From the NCBI RefSeq assembly GCF_016629565.1, contig NZ_AP023057.1, positions 558,001 through 622,000 on the forward strand: a DNA stretch of 64,000 nt, written 5' to 3'. Source of the stretch: Nitratiruptor sp. YY08-10 (GTDB taxonomy: Bacteria; Campylobacterota; Campylobacteria; Campylobacterales; Nitratiruptoraceae). The translations under genes and the position numbers were made by a program. Shown here piece by piece: positions 26,258 through 33,198 of the stretch (the stretch's first letter is position 1; every line of letters starts with the position of its first letter). The notes under the pieces were generated by a model. The model was not told the origin of the DNA, ran no database searches, and saw only the letters and a program-made list of their open reading frames with translations.

Positions 26258-26317
26258 CTATTTTTGTAACATAGTTACAATAAGCATAACTGTTACCGTC
26301 TGATTAATCACTTCCAT
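26258..26317 (-). CDS. Possible 19-residue hydrophobic micro-ORF
   Basis: On the minus strand an ATG (26317-26315) is preceded by a textbook ribosome site, AAGGAG, with a six-base spacer. The frame encodes MEVINQTVTVMLIVTMLQK and stops at TAG. The core VTVMLIVTML is long enough only for a very short membrane helix. No family was recognised. Small membrane peptides and type I toxins look like this, but chance cannot be excluded. The 3' end of the frame coincides with the palindrome at 26264-26280. Confidence 0.35.
   Translation of the reverse strand: MEVINQTVTVMLIVTMLQK
26264..26280. promoter_or_regulatory. Perfect 17-bp palindrome between thiC and mrp
   Basis: TTGTAAC-ATA-GTTACAA has perfect 7-bp arms and a 3-base spacer. 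The left arm with the next base contains TGTAACA, the reverse complement of TGTTACA, an exact match to the HP1021 box TGTTWCW; a near match TGTTACC follows at 26291. It may be an operator for mrp or for the micro-ORF. Confidence 0.4.
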
Positions 26318-26401
26318 CTTTGACTCCTTGGTATGGATCGATACCTACTGACTTCTTTATAATAAACGTTGCATTGTTATAGCTTAGCGAAATGAATCAC
26401 C

Positions 26402-26428
26402 AATTCCAGATTCCCAATTCCAAATTCT
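26402..26428. repeat. Short tandem repeat of an AATTCCAAATTCC element
   Basis: AATTCCAGATTCC (26402-26414) and AATTCCAAATTCT (26416-26428) are two near-identical copies. Another copy, AATTCCAAATTCC, is at 6207-6219, and the thiC terminator arm at 26233 carries AATTCCAATTTT. This looks like a small dispersed intergenic element. Confidence 0.4.
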
Positions 26429-26440
26429 CATAAAACTTTA

Positions 26441-26454
26441 ATCTTAAATAAGAT
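26441..26454. promoter_or_regulatory. Palindrome overlapping the likely mrp promoter
   Basis: ATCTTA-AA-TAAGAT is a perfect 6-bp inverted repeat. Its right arm runs into GATAAAAT (26452-26459), a plausible -10 region for mrp, so a repressor site is possible. Confidence 0.3.
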
Positions 26455-26487
26455 AAAATCTATCCTAATTGAAACAAAGGAGCTGCA

Positions 26488-27651
26488 ATGCTGAATGAAG
26501 CAAAAGTACAAGAAGTTTTATCCACTGTGACATATCCCGGTTTTACCAAAGATATTGTGACATTTGGATTTGTCAAAGGAATCGAAGTCAATGGTGATAG
26601 AGTTGCCGTTGAGCTGGATATCACATCAAGTGCACCGGAGGTTGCCCAGCAGCTTCGAGATGAAATCACAAAAAAGCTTGGGTTGCAAGGTGCGAAAGAG
26701 GTGATTGTCAATATCAAGCAGCCTAAAATGCCAAGAGAGACTTCCAGCAGAGGGAAAAACCTAGCACCGCAAGTGAAAAATTTCGTCATGATCAGTAGTG
26801 GGAAAGGTGGAGTTGGAAAATCCACGACTACCGTGAATTTAGCGATCGCTACTGCAATGCAAGGAAAAAAAGTTGGAATCTTGGATGCGGATATCTATGG
26901 TCCAAATGTGCCTCGAATGATGGGGATACTTGGCGCACAGCCAGAAGTTGTAGGCAACAAGGTTAAGCCAATCGAGACAAAATATGGCGTGGAAGTCATG
27001 AGTATGGGAGTGCTCATGGAAGAGGGGCAGTCGCTTATTTGGCGAGGAGCTATGATCATGAAAGCGATTGAACAGTTTTTAAGAGATATTTTATGGAGTG
27101 ATCTGGATGTGCTTTTTATCGACATGCCTCCAGGGACCGGGGATGCGCAGTTGACATTAGCGCAAAGCGTACCGGTTACAGCAGGTGTCACTGTGACTAC
27201 ACCTCAGATGGTGAGCCTCGATGATAGCAGAAGAAGTCTTGATATGTTTAAAAAGCTTCATATTCCAATTGCCGGAATTGTAGAAAATATGAGTGGCTTC
27301 ATCTGTCCAAACTGTAGCACAGAAAGTGATATTTTCGGAAAAGGAACAGCCCACGATGTAGCATTAGAATATGGTACAAGCGTGCTTGGTGAAATTCCTA
27401 TCGAGCCGGCAATCAGAGAAGGTGGAGATGAAGGAAAACCTGTCGTTTTTTATCATCCGGAGAGTGAAACAGCAAAACGGTACCATCAAGCAGCAAACAA
27501 ATTGTGGCATTTCATAGAAAAAGTGAATGAAGAGGGCGGTGCAAGCAATGAAATGATTCAGCCAACAACTCCTCCGGGAGTAAGTGCGTGTTCCACTGCA
27601 GGGCATAATGCAGGGAATCAAAGCGGCGGAGGCTGTGGCTGTTCTCACTAA
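26488..27651 (+). CDS. mrp: Mrp/ApbC iron-sulfur cluster carrier ATPase
   Basis: 387 residues. An N-terminal MIP18/DUF59 domain (about 1-85) precedes a deviant Walker A P-loop (SSGKGGVGKSTTTVNLA, about 109-125) and the IDMPPGTGDAQL switch. The CxxC that binds a transferable Fe-S cluster is seen as CPNC near 272-275. The Gly/Cys-rich tail (CGCSH end) may be a further metal site. Mrp proteins load clusters onto target enzymes. In Campylobacter jejuni mrp also lies beside ispDF and the Cj1608 regulator. Ribosome site AAAGGAGC precedes the ATG. Confidence 0.93.
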   Translation: MLNEAKVQEVLSTVTYPGFTKDIVTFGFVKGIEVNGDRVAVELDITSSAPEVAQQLRDEITKKLGLQGAKEVIVNIKQPKMPRETSSRGKNLAPQVKNFVMISSGKGGVGKSTTTVNLAIATAMQGKKVGILDADIYGPNVPRMMGILGAQPEVVGNKVKPIETKYGVEVMSMGVLMEEGQSLIWRGAMIMKAIEQFLRDILWSDLDVLFIDMPPGTGDAQLTLAQSVPVTAGVTVTTPQMVSLDDSRRSLDMFKKLHIPIAGIVENMSGFICPNCSTESDIFGKGTAHDVALEYGTSVLGEIPIEPAIREGGDEGKPVVFYHPESETAKRYHQAANKLWHFIEKVNEEGGASNEMIQPTTPPGVSACSTAGHNAGNQSGGGCGCSH

Positions 27652-27672
27652 TGCGAACGAACCCTCTTTTGG

Positions 27673-27678
27673 TATAAT
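27673..27678 (+). promoter_or_regulatory. Extended -10 promoter of the ParA-like gene
   Basis: TTGGTATAAT gives a TATAAT hexamer with an extended TG element, about 25 bases before the ATG. ACCCTC (27661-27666) and GAGGGT (27694-27699) are complementary, so the ribosome site GAGGG might be sequestered if transcription came from upstream. Confidence 0.55.
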
Positions 27679-27702
27679 AAACAAAAACCTCCAGAGGGTC
27701 TT

Positions 27703-28512
27703 ATGCAGCAGCACTATAAAATAGCCGTTATCAATACGAAGGGGGGAGTGGGGAAAAGTACAATAAGTATGCAGCTTCTCGCCCCCTTTTTGTATGAAAA
27801 GCAGGGCTCGGCAATTTCGTTTTTTGAATTTGACGATGAGAATGAAGACAGCCTCTCCTTTGATAAGAGTAAAATAGTTTGGCTTGAAAAGGTTAGAATC
27901 TCCGGACAAGATCTTCGTGATACGCTTCGTGATATCCTTTTGATGGATACAAGTATCATTATGGATGTGGGAGCAAATAAAACAGCAGTCTATGTTTTGG
28001 AAGCTTTGATCGATAGTGGTATGATCTACGCTTTGGATGCGGTGGTCATTCCGTTGATGGATGGTGAACTGGACGCTACAAGTGCTATCAACATTTATCA
28101 AAAAATAAAAAACGCACACAGTGAAATTAAAACTATTTTTGCTCTCAATCGATGGAATGAAAACAGGGAAGTGGAATCTCAGTTTGATATCTTTTTGGGT
28201 GATAAGTATGGCTTTTTCGATACAAAAGGCGTAATCAACTATATCAATGAAAAAGATAGAAACTATCTTGTGCTTGCAGACAGTGATGCTATAAAATATT
28301 CCAGAGCATTTGGAATAACATTATGGGAGATGGCCCAGCAAGAGATGGATATGGATCAGGAGCTGAAAGAAGCAATAGCCGGTGGTGCTACGAAAGAGGA
28401 AATCAAACGTCTCAGCTTTAAAAAATCACTCAAAAGTGATTGTGAGAAGTATTATGAAAAAATTTTGCGGAAGGCTTTTGAAGAGTTGGAAAAGATTCTA
28501 GCCCACCAATAG
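27703..28512 (+). CDS. Orphan ParA/MinD-type ATPase
   Basis: 269 residues. The deviant Walker A motif NTKGGVGKSTISMQLL (residues ~11-26) with the signature Lys is clear, and the switch region reads IIMDVGANKTAV. The usual Walker A' and the second half diverge, and the C-terminal 80 residues are helical and charged. There is no parB beside it, so it is not an obvious chromosome-partition pair. Possible roles are positioning of a protein complex, perhaps a chemotaxis or envelope assembly. Its 3' end overlaps the convergent PAS gene by 15 bases, in a shared terminator. Confidence 0.7.
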   Translation: MQQHYKIAVINTKGGVGKSTISMQLLAPFLYEKQGSAISFFEFDDENEDSLSFDKSKIVWLEKVRISGQDLRDTLRDILLMDTSIIMDVGANKTAVYVLEALIDSGMIYALDAVVIPLMDGELDATSAINIYQKIKNAHSEIKTIFALNRWNENREVESQFDIFLGDKYGFFDTKGVINYINEKDRNYLVLADSDAIKYSRAFGITLWEMAQQEMDMDQELKEAIAGGATKEEIKRLSFKKSLKSDCEKYYEKILRKAFEELEKILAHQ

Positions 28513-28531
28513 GTGGGAGAATCTTTTTTTT
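28490..28531. terminator. Bidirectional terminator inside two overlapping gene ends
   Basis: AAAAGATTCT + CCCACC, loop AATA, GGTGGG + AGAATC, then TTTTTTTT. A 16-bp stem with a 2-base bulge has A-rich and T-rich flanks, so it can stop transcription from either side. It lies within the last codons of both convergent genes. Confidence 0.85.
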
Positions 28532-29934
28532 GCCTGATTGATCTTTTGGATAGCGATATTGGTTATTGTAAATACCGTTGTGTTTTCTTCTGTCGCATCG
28601 AACAAAGAGTGTTCGAGGTTAATGATCTCCTGTTTTGCTCTTTCGATTAGATGAAGCATCTGAGAAAAGATAATATGGAATCCACCTTCCTCTTCTTCAG
28701 TATGAGCTGATTCAATCATACCGTTGATATGGATAAAATCGAGTCTGTTGATAAGGATATTGAGTTCGCTGATGTTGTATAGAATAGAGCGTAACATATT
28801 TTTGGAAGCGAACATGCTTTTTTGAAGTTCTGTTACATAAAGTTGCATCAATTGGAATAGTTCGTTGATATTGTTTGTAATCTCATTTTCTTCTTTTTCA
28901 CCAATTTCTTTGTCTGAAAAGTTTACAATCATTTCTTTAATAAAAAAGACGATCATTTCGATATTCAGTTTTAAAGTAAGGATGTTGAAACCGATACCTT
29001 CAATATCTTTTTTCGCTTCATTGATGAGCCGATTCATTTCAAGGACTTTTCTCTCGCTGATTTCTGCATTTTTTCTCATTTCATGAGAAAGGGTAGAGAA
29101 TGAAACTCCCTCTTTTTTGACTTTGTAACTTTCGATAGATGCATTGAGGGATAAAAGTCTTATATCTTCTGCTAAACCAAAGATAAAATTTGATTTCTTT
29201 TCCAACTCTTCATTCAGATCCAAAAAAGTATGTACTTTGTTGAATATTTCATTGAAATATCGATTGATTCGGAGAAAAATGGTTTCCAAACCACAAAGTG
29301 AATCGATGAAGTCCAGATTCTCTTCCAGTATATTTTGCAGATTGGTTCTGCATGAAGCAGGATTGCTGTTTTGATCTAAAAGTTTTTCTCTATTTAGAAT
29401 TTCTTCGAAAAAGATGCGTTTGGCAAAGTCTTCATAGGTATGAAACCCAAGCTCTTGTATCTTTTTTATTAACAGTTCTTGTGCCGCATCCATATCCTCT
29501 TTTATTTCTTTTTCAAGAATTTCTCGATAGAGCTCAGGAATGAGCTTAAAATATTCCGAAGTGGGTTTTAGTCGGATGGAGATGTATTTTTCTATCTCTC
29601 CCTCATTATTGAAGATAGGGTATACTGCGGCTAGTACCCAGTAATATGAACCGTCTTTTGCCATGTTTTTTACATATCCGACAAAGGGTTTTCCGCTTTT
29701 GATGGTATCCCAGAGTGCTTTAAAAATAGTTCTAGGCATATCGGGATGGCGAATGATGTTATGTGGTTTCCCGATCATTTCATCTTTTGTAAATTTAGAA
29801 ACGTGCACAAATACATCATTGCCAGTCAGTATAATTCCTTTTGGATTGGTTATCGAAAAAAAGAGTTCATCTAGATTAAATGGTGATTCAATATTTTTAG
29901 GTTCAATGCCTCGTTTATTGTATTTAAAGTGCAT
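28498..29934 (-). CDS. Soluble PAS protein with a degenerate chemoreceptor hairpin
   Basis: 478 residues, no membrane segment. An Aer-type PAS domain (about 20-125) has the usual VFVHVSKFTKDEMIGKPHNIIRHPDMP pattern and the W-containing PAS core (KDGSYYWVLAAVYP). The segment near 270-310 (IRLLSLNASIESYKVKKEGVSF...SHEMRKNA) aligns by eye with the conserved receptor tip ([15 protein letters not shown]...ADEVRKLAE) but many signalling residues are changed. It follows the TlpD-like receptor by eight bases and is the last gene of the che operon. It may modulate the receptor array rather than drive CheA itself. Confidence 0.7.
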   Translation of the reverse strand: MHFKYNKRGIEPKNIESPFNLDELFFSITNPKGIILTGNDVFVHVSKFTKDEMIGKPHNIIRHPDMPRTIFKALWDTIKSGKPFVGYVKNMAKDGSYYWVLAAVYPIFNNEGEIEKYISIRLKPTSEYFKLIPELYREILEKEIKEDMDAAQELLIKKIQELGFHTYEDFAKRIFFEEILNREKLLDQNSNPASCRTNLQNILEENLDFIDSLCGLETIFLRINRYFNEIFNKVHTFLDLNEELEKKSNFIFGLAEDIRLLSLNASIESYKVKKEGVSFSTLSHEMRKNAEISERKVLEMNRLINEAKKDIEGIGFNILTLKLNIEMIVFFIKEMIVNFSDKEIGEKEENEITNNINELFQLMQLYVTELQKSMFASKNMLRSILYNISELNILINRLDFIHINGMIESAHTEEEEGGFHIIFSQMLHLIERAKQEIINLEHSLFDATEENTTVFTITNIAIQKINQAKKRFSHLLVG

Positions 29935-29942
29935 CTTTGATC

Positions 29943-31292
29943 CTACTTATTGGATTTGGTTTCTATTTTATCCTTTTCAGTCGTTGCAATAATTGCGTAA
30001 ATCTTCATTAACTGTTTTATGAGACTACTGGATGCATCGGCAAGTTCTGAAAATTTCTCAAAGATCTCATCATTTCTATTCTCTTTTTTGAGTCTTAGTA
30101 TCTCAAAAGCGATGGTGTGCACTTGTTTGTGATCTTCTTCTATGTCTTCTAGCAGTGAGATGACTTCAGGGCCATACTTTTTCAACTCTTTAAAAGCTTC
30201 TTGTGAATAGAACCACTTTCCAAAATTACACGACGTATAATCTTTAAGCGTGATATTTTCATAGCCTTCGGTATATTTGGCTGTATCAACCACAAATACC
30301 GAATGATCTTTTATAGCGCTTAAAATTTTTGTAATTGGTTCATTAGGATCAACGGTTGAGCAGTTATCAAATCCTTCTTTTACTTCATCAATGGCTGAAA
30401 GAATACGCTCACCTGTTATATTGGCAAGTTTTTGAACCTGTTGAAGTTCATTATTGAGTTTTTTGATTTCATCACTGAAAGTGTAGATATTTTCTTTTTG
30501 TTTTGTAGTGTATTCTATCTGTTTCGAGATTAGATCCGTTACTTTGTTGCTTGCTTTTTTGATTTTGAAAAAGGATTTGAGTACGTCACTTGCACCCTCG
30601 GCACTGTCTTCAACAATTGTTTTTGCATTACTGACAACTTGAGAGGTATTGTCCATCTCATCCATTACAGAAACGGTCACTTCCCTGATTTCACTGGCAC
30701 TCTTGCTTGTTTTTTCAGCAAGTTTTCGTACTTCGTCAGCTACAACAGCAAATCCTCGTCCAACTTCTCCTGCACGTGCTGCTTCGATTGCAGCATTGAG
30801 CGCAAGCAGGTTGGTTTGTTCTGTAATTTCCAAAATAACGTTTAAAACATGGTCTATTCCACTGATCTTTCGCTTGAGCTCTTCCGTGGTTTTTGTCAGA
30901 TTATCCATTGCCTGGACAGATTGGAGAATATCCTCGTTGGTTTTATTGAGGATGGATTCTCCCTCTTCTATATATTCATTGGTCTCTTTTTGAGTCTGCT
31001 CAATTTGGTGGATACTTTCCATGATTATATCGGTTGTTTTGAGGCTCTCTTTGCTTGTCTGAGTAATTTTTTCGAAAGAGTCATTGAAATTATGAAATCT
31101 ATTCTTGAATCGGTAGATACCAGTTTTTACTAATGCAGATTGGAACAGTCCATCTGCAAGCTTGATTCCGCTGTCGTACCATATGATCTTTTCTTTTTGT
31201 ATCTGCTGTTCCAGTTCTTTCTGACATGTATCTAGTGCTTCTTCACACTCGGTTGTGGTCTCATTTTTCAATTCAATATCTTTTTTCCCCAT
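29943..31292 (-). CDS. Soluble chemoreceptor with C-terminal CZB domain (TlpD-like)
   Basis: 449 residues, no transmembrane helix. Coiled-coil N-terminus, then an intact methyl-accepting signalling tip ([32 protein letters not shown], about 160-190), then a chemoreceptor zinc-binding domain (about 315-435) with the expected ligands: DHSVFV His, CNFGKWFY Cys motif, and EEDHKQVH His residues. This is the layout of Helicobacter TlpD, a cytoplasmic receptor for energy or oxidant signals. It sits in the che operon after cheY. Confidence 0.88.
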   Translation of the reverse strand: MGKKDIELKNETTTECEEALDTCQKELEQQIQKEKIIWYDSGIKLADGLFQSALVKTGIYRFKNRFHNFNDSFEKITQTSKESLKTTDIIMESIHQIEQTQKETNEYIEEGESILNKTNEDILQSVQAMDNLTKTTEELKRKISGIDHVLNVILEITEQTNLLALNAAIEAARAGEVGRGFAVVADEVRKLAEKTSKSASEIREVTVSVMDEMDNTSQVVSNAKTIVEDSAEGASDVLKSFFKIKKASNKVTDLISKQIEYTTKQKENIYTFSDEIKKLNNELQQVQKLANITGERILSAIDEVKEGFDNCSTVDPNEPITKILSAIKDHSVFVVDTAKYTEGYENITLKDYTSCNFGKWFYSQEAFKELKKYGPEVISLLEDIEEDHKQVHTIAFEILRLKKENRNDEIFEKFSELADASSSLIKQLMKIYAIIATTEKDKIETKSNK

Positions 31293-31306
31293 ATTGAGCT
31301 CCTATT

Positions 31307-31702
31307 CTATTTTTTTTTCGGTGTAAAAATTGCGCTGATTTTCTCTTTTAGTACTTTTGGTGTGAAAGGTTTGACGATGTAGTTGTTGACCCCACTTTTG
31401 AGAGCCAAAATGATGTTTTCTTTTTTCGCTTCTGCTGTAACCATCAAAATGGGAAGATGCTTGAGTTTTGGATCTTTTCTGATCTCTTGAACAAGTTCGA
31501 TTCCTGTCATATTGGGCATGTTCCAGTCTGTTATTACAAACTGGTAATTGCCGCTTCTTAGTTTTTGCAATGCTACCTGACCATCCTCCGCTTCATCTAC
31601 ATTCTCGTATCCCATCTCTTTCAGAGCATTTTTGAGGATACGGCGGATGGTAGGAGCATCGTCGACAACTAAAATCTTTATGTTTTTATTGGGTAATGCC
31701 AT
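31307..31702 (-). CDS. cheY: Chemotaxis response regulator CheY
   Basis: 131-residue single receiver domain. The acidic pair (VVDDAPT), the phospho-acceptor Asp in FVITDWNMPNMTG (about residue 59), the switch Thr in MVTAEA and the Lys in VKPF are all intact. Phospho-CheY would bind the FliM N-terminus encoded at 36854. The gene follows cheV by eight bases. Confidence 0.95.
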   Translation of the reverse strand: MALPNKNIKILVVDDAPTIRRILKNALKEMGYENVDEAEDGQVALQKLRSGNYQFVITDWNMPNMTGIELVQEIRKDPKLKHLPILMVTAEAKKENIILALKSGVNNYIVKPFTPKVLKEKISAIFTPKKK

Positions 31703-31710
31703 TTATCCTC

Positions 31711-32670
31711 CTATTTTTTTATCGCATATTCGTGTACTATGTGCAGTAGATCTTTCGTATCGAATTTTACAAGATGTGCGTCTGCATTGACAAATTTTGT
31801 TTTATCGACAGTTGCTTTGTCTGACAAAGAGGTGTTGATGACCACTGGAATTTTGGAAAGGACAGGGTCCTCTTTGACCTTTTTGGTAAATGTTAGTCCG
31901 TCCATTCCAGGCATTTCGATATCACTGATAATCAATTGTAGTTTATCTGTAATGTCACTTCCCTCTTTTTGAGCCTCTTCAGCAAGTTCATGTAAAATCT
32001 GCAATCCTTCGATACCACTTTGGGCTTCGATTACAGTATGACCATCTTTTTCCAAAATCGTTCGGATGATTCGTCGTGCCACCGGGCTGTCATCGAGTAT
32101 TAGGATACGATAGTGTTGGCCTGTTTTTTTATACGATCCTTCCTCTTCTACATGGAAAACTTTGATCATTCCAAGTTCATCCAAAATACCTTCAAAATCA
32201 AGAAGCAGGAGAAGTTGACCATTTTCTATCTCGATAACACCCACAACCTTGCCCCCGAGTTTTTCATCTATACTTGCAGGCGGTTTTTTGATATCCGTCC
32301 ATTTGATACGACGTATCCGTCTTGCTTCATGGACCAAAATTCCGATGATTTCACGTAAAAACTCCATGACGATGACGTATTTGTTCTCTTTGTCTTTAGG
32401 AGCTTTGATCTTCATCCATTTTTGAAGATTGACGATAGGAATCACCTCTTCTCTGATTTTCGCCAAACCTTCAACTTCTGGAGGTGATCCGGGAGATTTG
32501 AAGATGTGTTCCGGCTTTTGTATGACCTCTTTTACTTTGGCGACATTGACACCAAGAACCCATTCATACACGGAACCATCTTCGAGCTCTTCATACATCC
32601 GAAAATCGATGATTTCCAGTTCGTTGGCACCTGTTTCGAGAATTTTCGGTAAATAGTCATTCTTTTTCAT
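31711..32670 (-). CDS. cheV: CheV: CheW-receiver coupling protein
   Basis: 319 residues: an N-terminal CheW-like domain (about 20-165) and a C-terminal receiver (about 185-315) with DDSPVARR, the acceptor Asp in IISDIEMPGMDG, and VKFD in place of the usual LKPF near the end. CheV links receptors to CheA and can act as a phosphate sink. Helicobacter and Campylobacter have one to three CheV proteins; one copy is in this window. Confidence 0.92.
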   Translation of the reverse strand: MKKNDYLPKILETGANELEIIDFRMYEELEDGSVYEWVLGVNVAKVKEVIQKPEHIFKSPGSPPEVEGLAKIREEVIPIVNLQKWMKIKAPKDKENKYVIVMEFLREIIGILVHEARRIRRIKWTDIKKPPASIDEKLGGKVVGVIEIENGQLLLLLDFEGILDELGMIKVFHVEEEGSYKKTGQHYRILILDDSPVARRIIRTILEKDGHTVIEAQSGIEGLQILHELAEEAQKEGSDITDKLQLIISDIEMPGMDGLTFTKKVKEDPVLSKIPVVINTSLSDKATVDKTKFVNADAHLVKFDTKDLLHIVHEYAIKK

Positions 32671-32679
32671 CCGCGCCTC

Positions 32680-33198
32680 TTATTCTTGGTTTTCTTGGAT
32701 CTCTTTTTTGTTAAAGAGTTTATCTGTATCGAGTAAGATGAGAAGGTTTCTTTTTGACTGTTCCTTCTCTTGATCGATGATGATAACACCGATAACATAC
32801 TTTGCATCAATACCGATGGAATTGATAGGAGCAGGGAGAATCTCTTCATTCTCTATGGTGATTGCTCCGACTACTTTATCGATCAAAAGACCGATATTGC
32901 CTATTTCGGTATCGATAATCAAAATATATTCTTGATCAATAATATCACTGTTCGGTAAGTTGAGCATCTTTTTAAGATTGACAACAGGTACGATGTTGCC
33001 TCTTAAATTCATGACCCCGACGATATATTCGGGAGTTTTTGGTACAGGTGATATATCGAGTTTTTTTGTGATTTTTGTTACGTTTTTTATATTGATGCCG
33101 ATAAGTTCGTCGTTTAACATGAAAGCTATAACGCGTTCTTCCTCTTTAATAGATTGGGTTATATTTTCATCGATACCGAATACTTGCATTTCACCCAT
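32680..33198 (-). CDS. cheW: Chemotaxis coupling protein CheW
   Basis: 172 residues forming the double beta-barrel CheW fold: VIAFMLNDELIGINI near the start, YIVGVMNLRGNIVPVVNLKKML in the middle and GLLIDKVVGAITIENEEILPAP later. It couples receptors to CheA. The start overlaps the last base of the cheA stop (33198), so the pair is translationally coupled. Confidence 0.95.
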   Translation of the reverse strand: MGEMQVFGIDENITQSIKEEERVIAFMLNDELIGINIKNVTKITKKLDISPVPKTPEYIVGVMNLRGNIVPVVNLKKMLNLPNSDIIDQEYILIIDTEIGNIGLLIDKVVGAITIENEEILPAPINSIGIDAKYVIGVIIIDQEKEQSKRNLLILLDTDKLFNKKEIQENQE

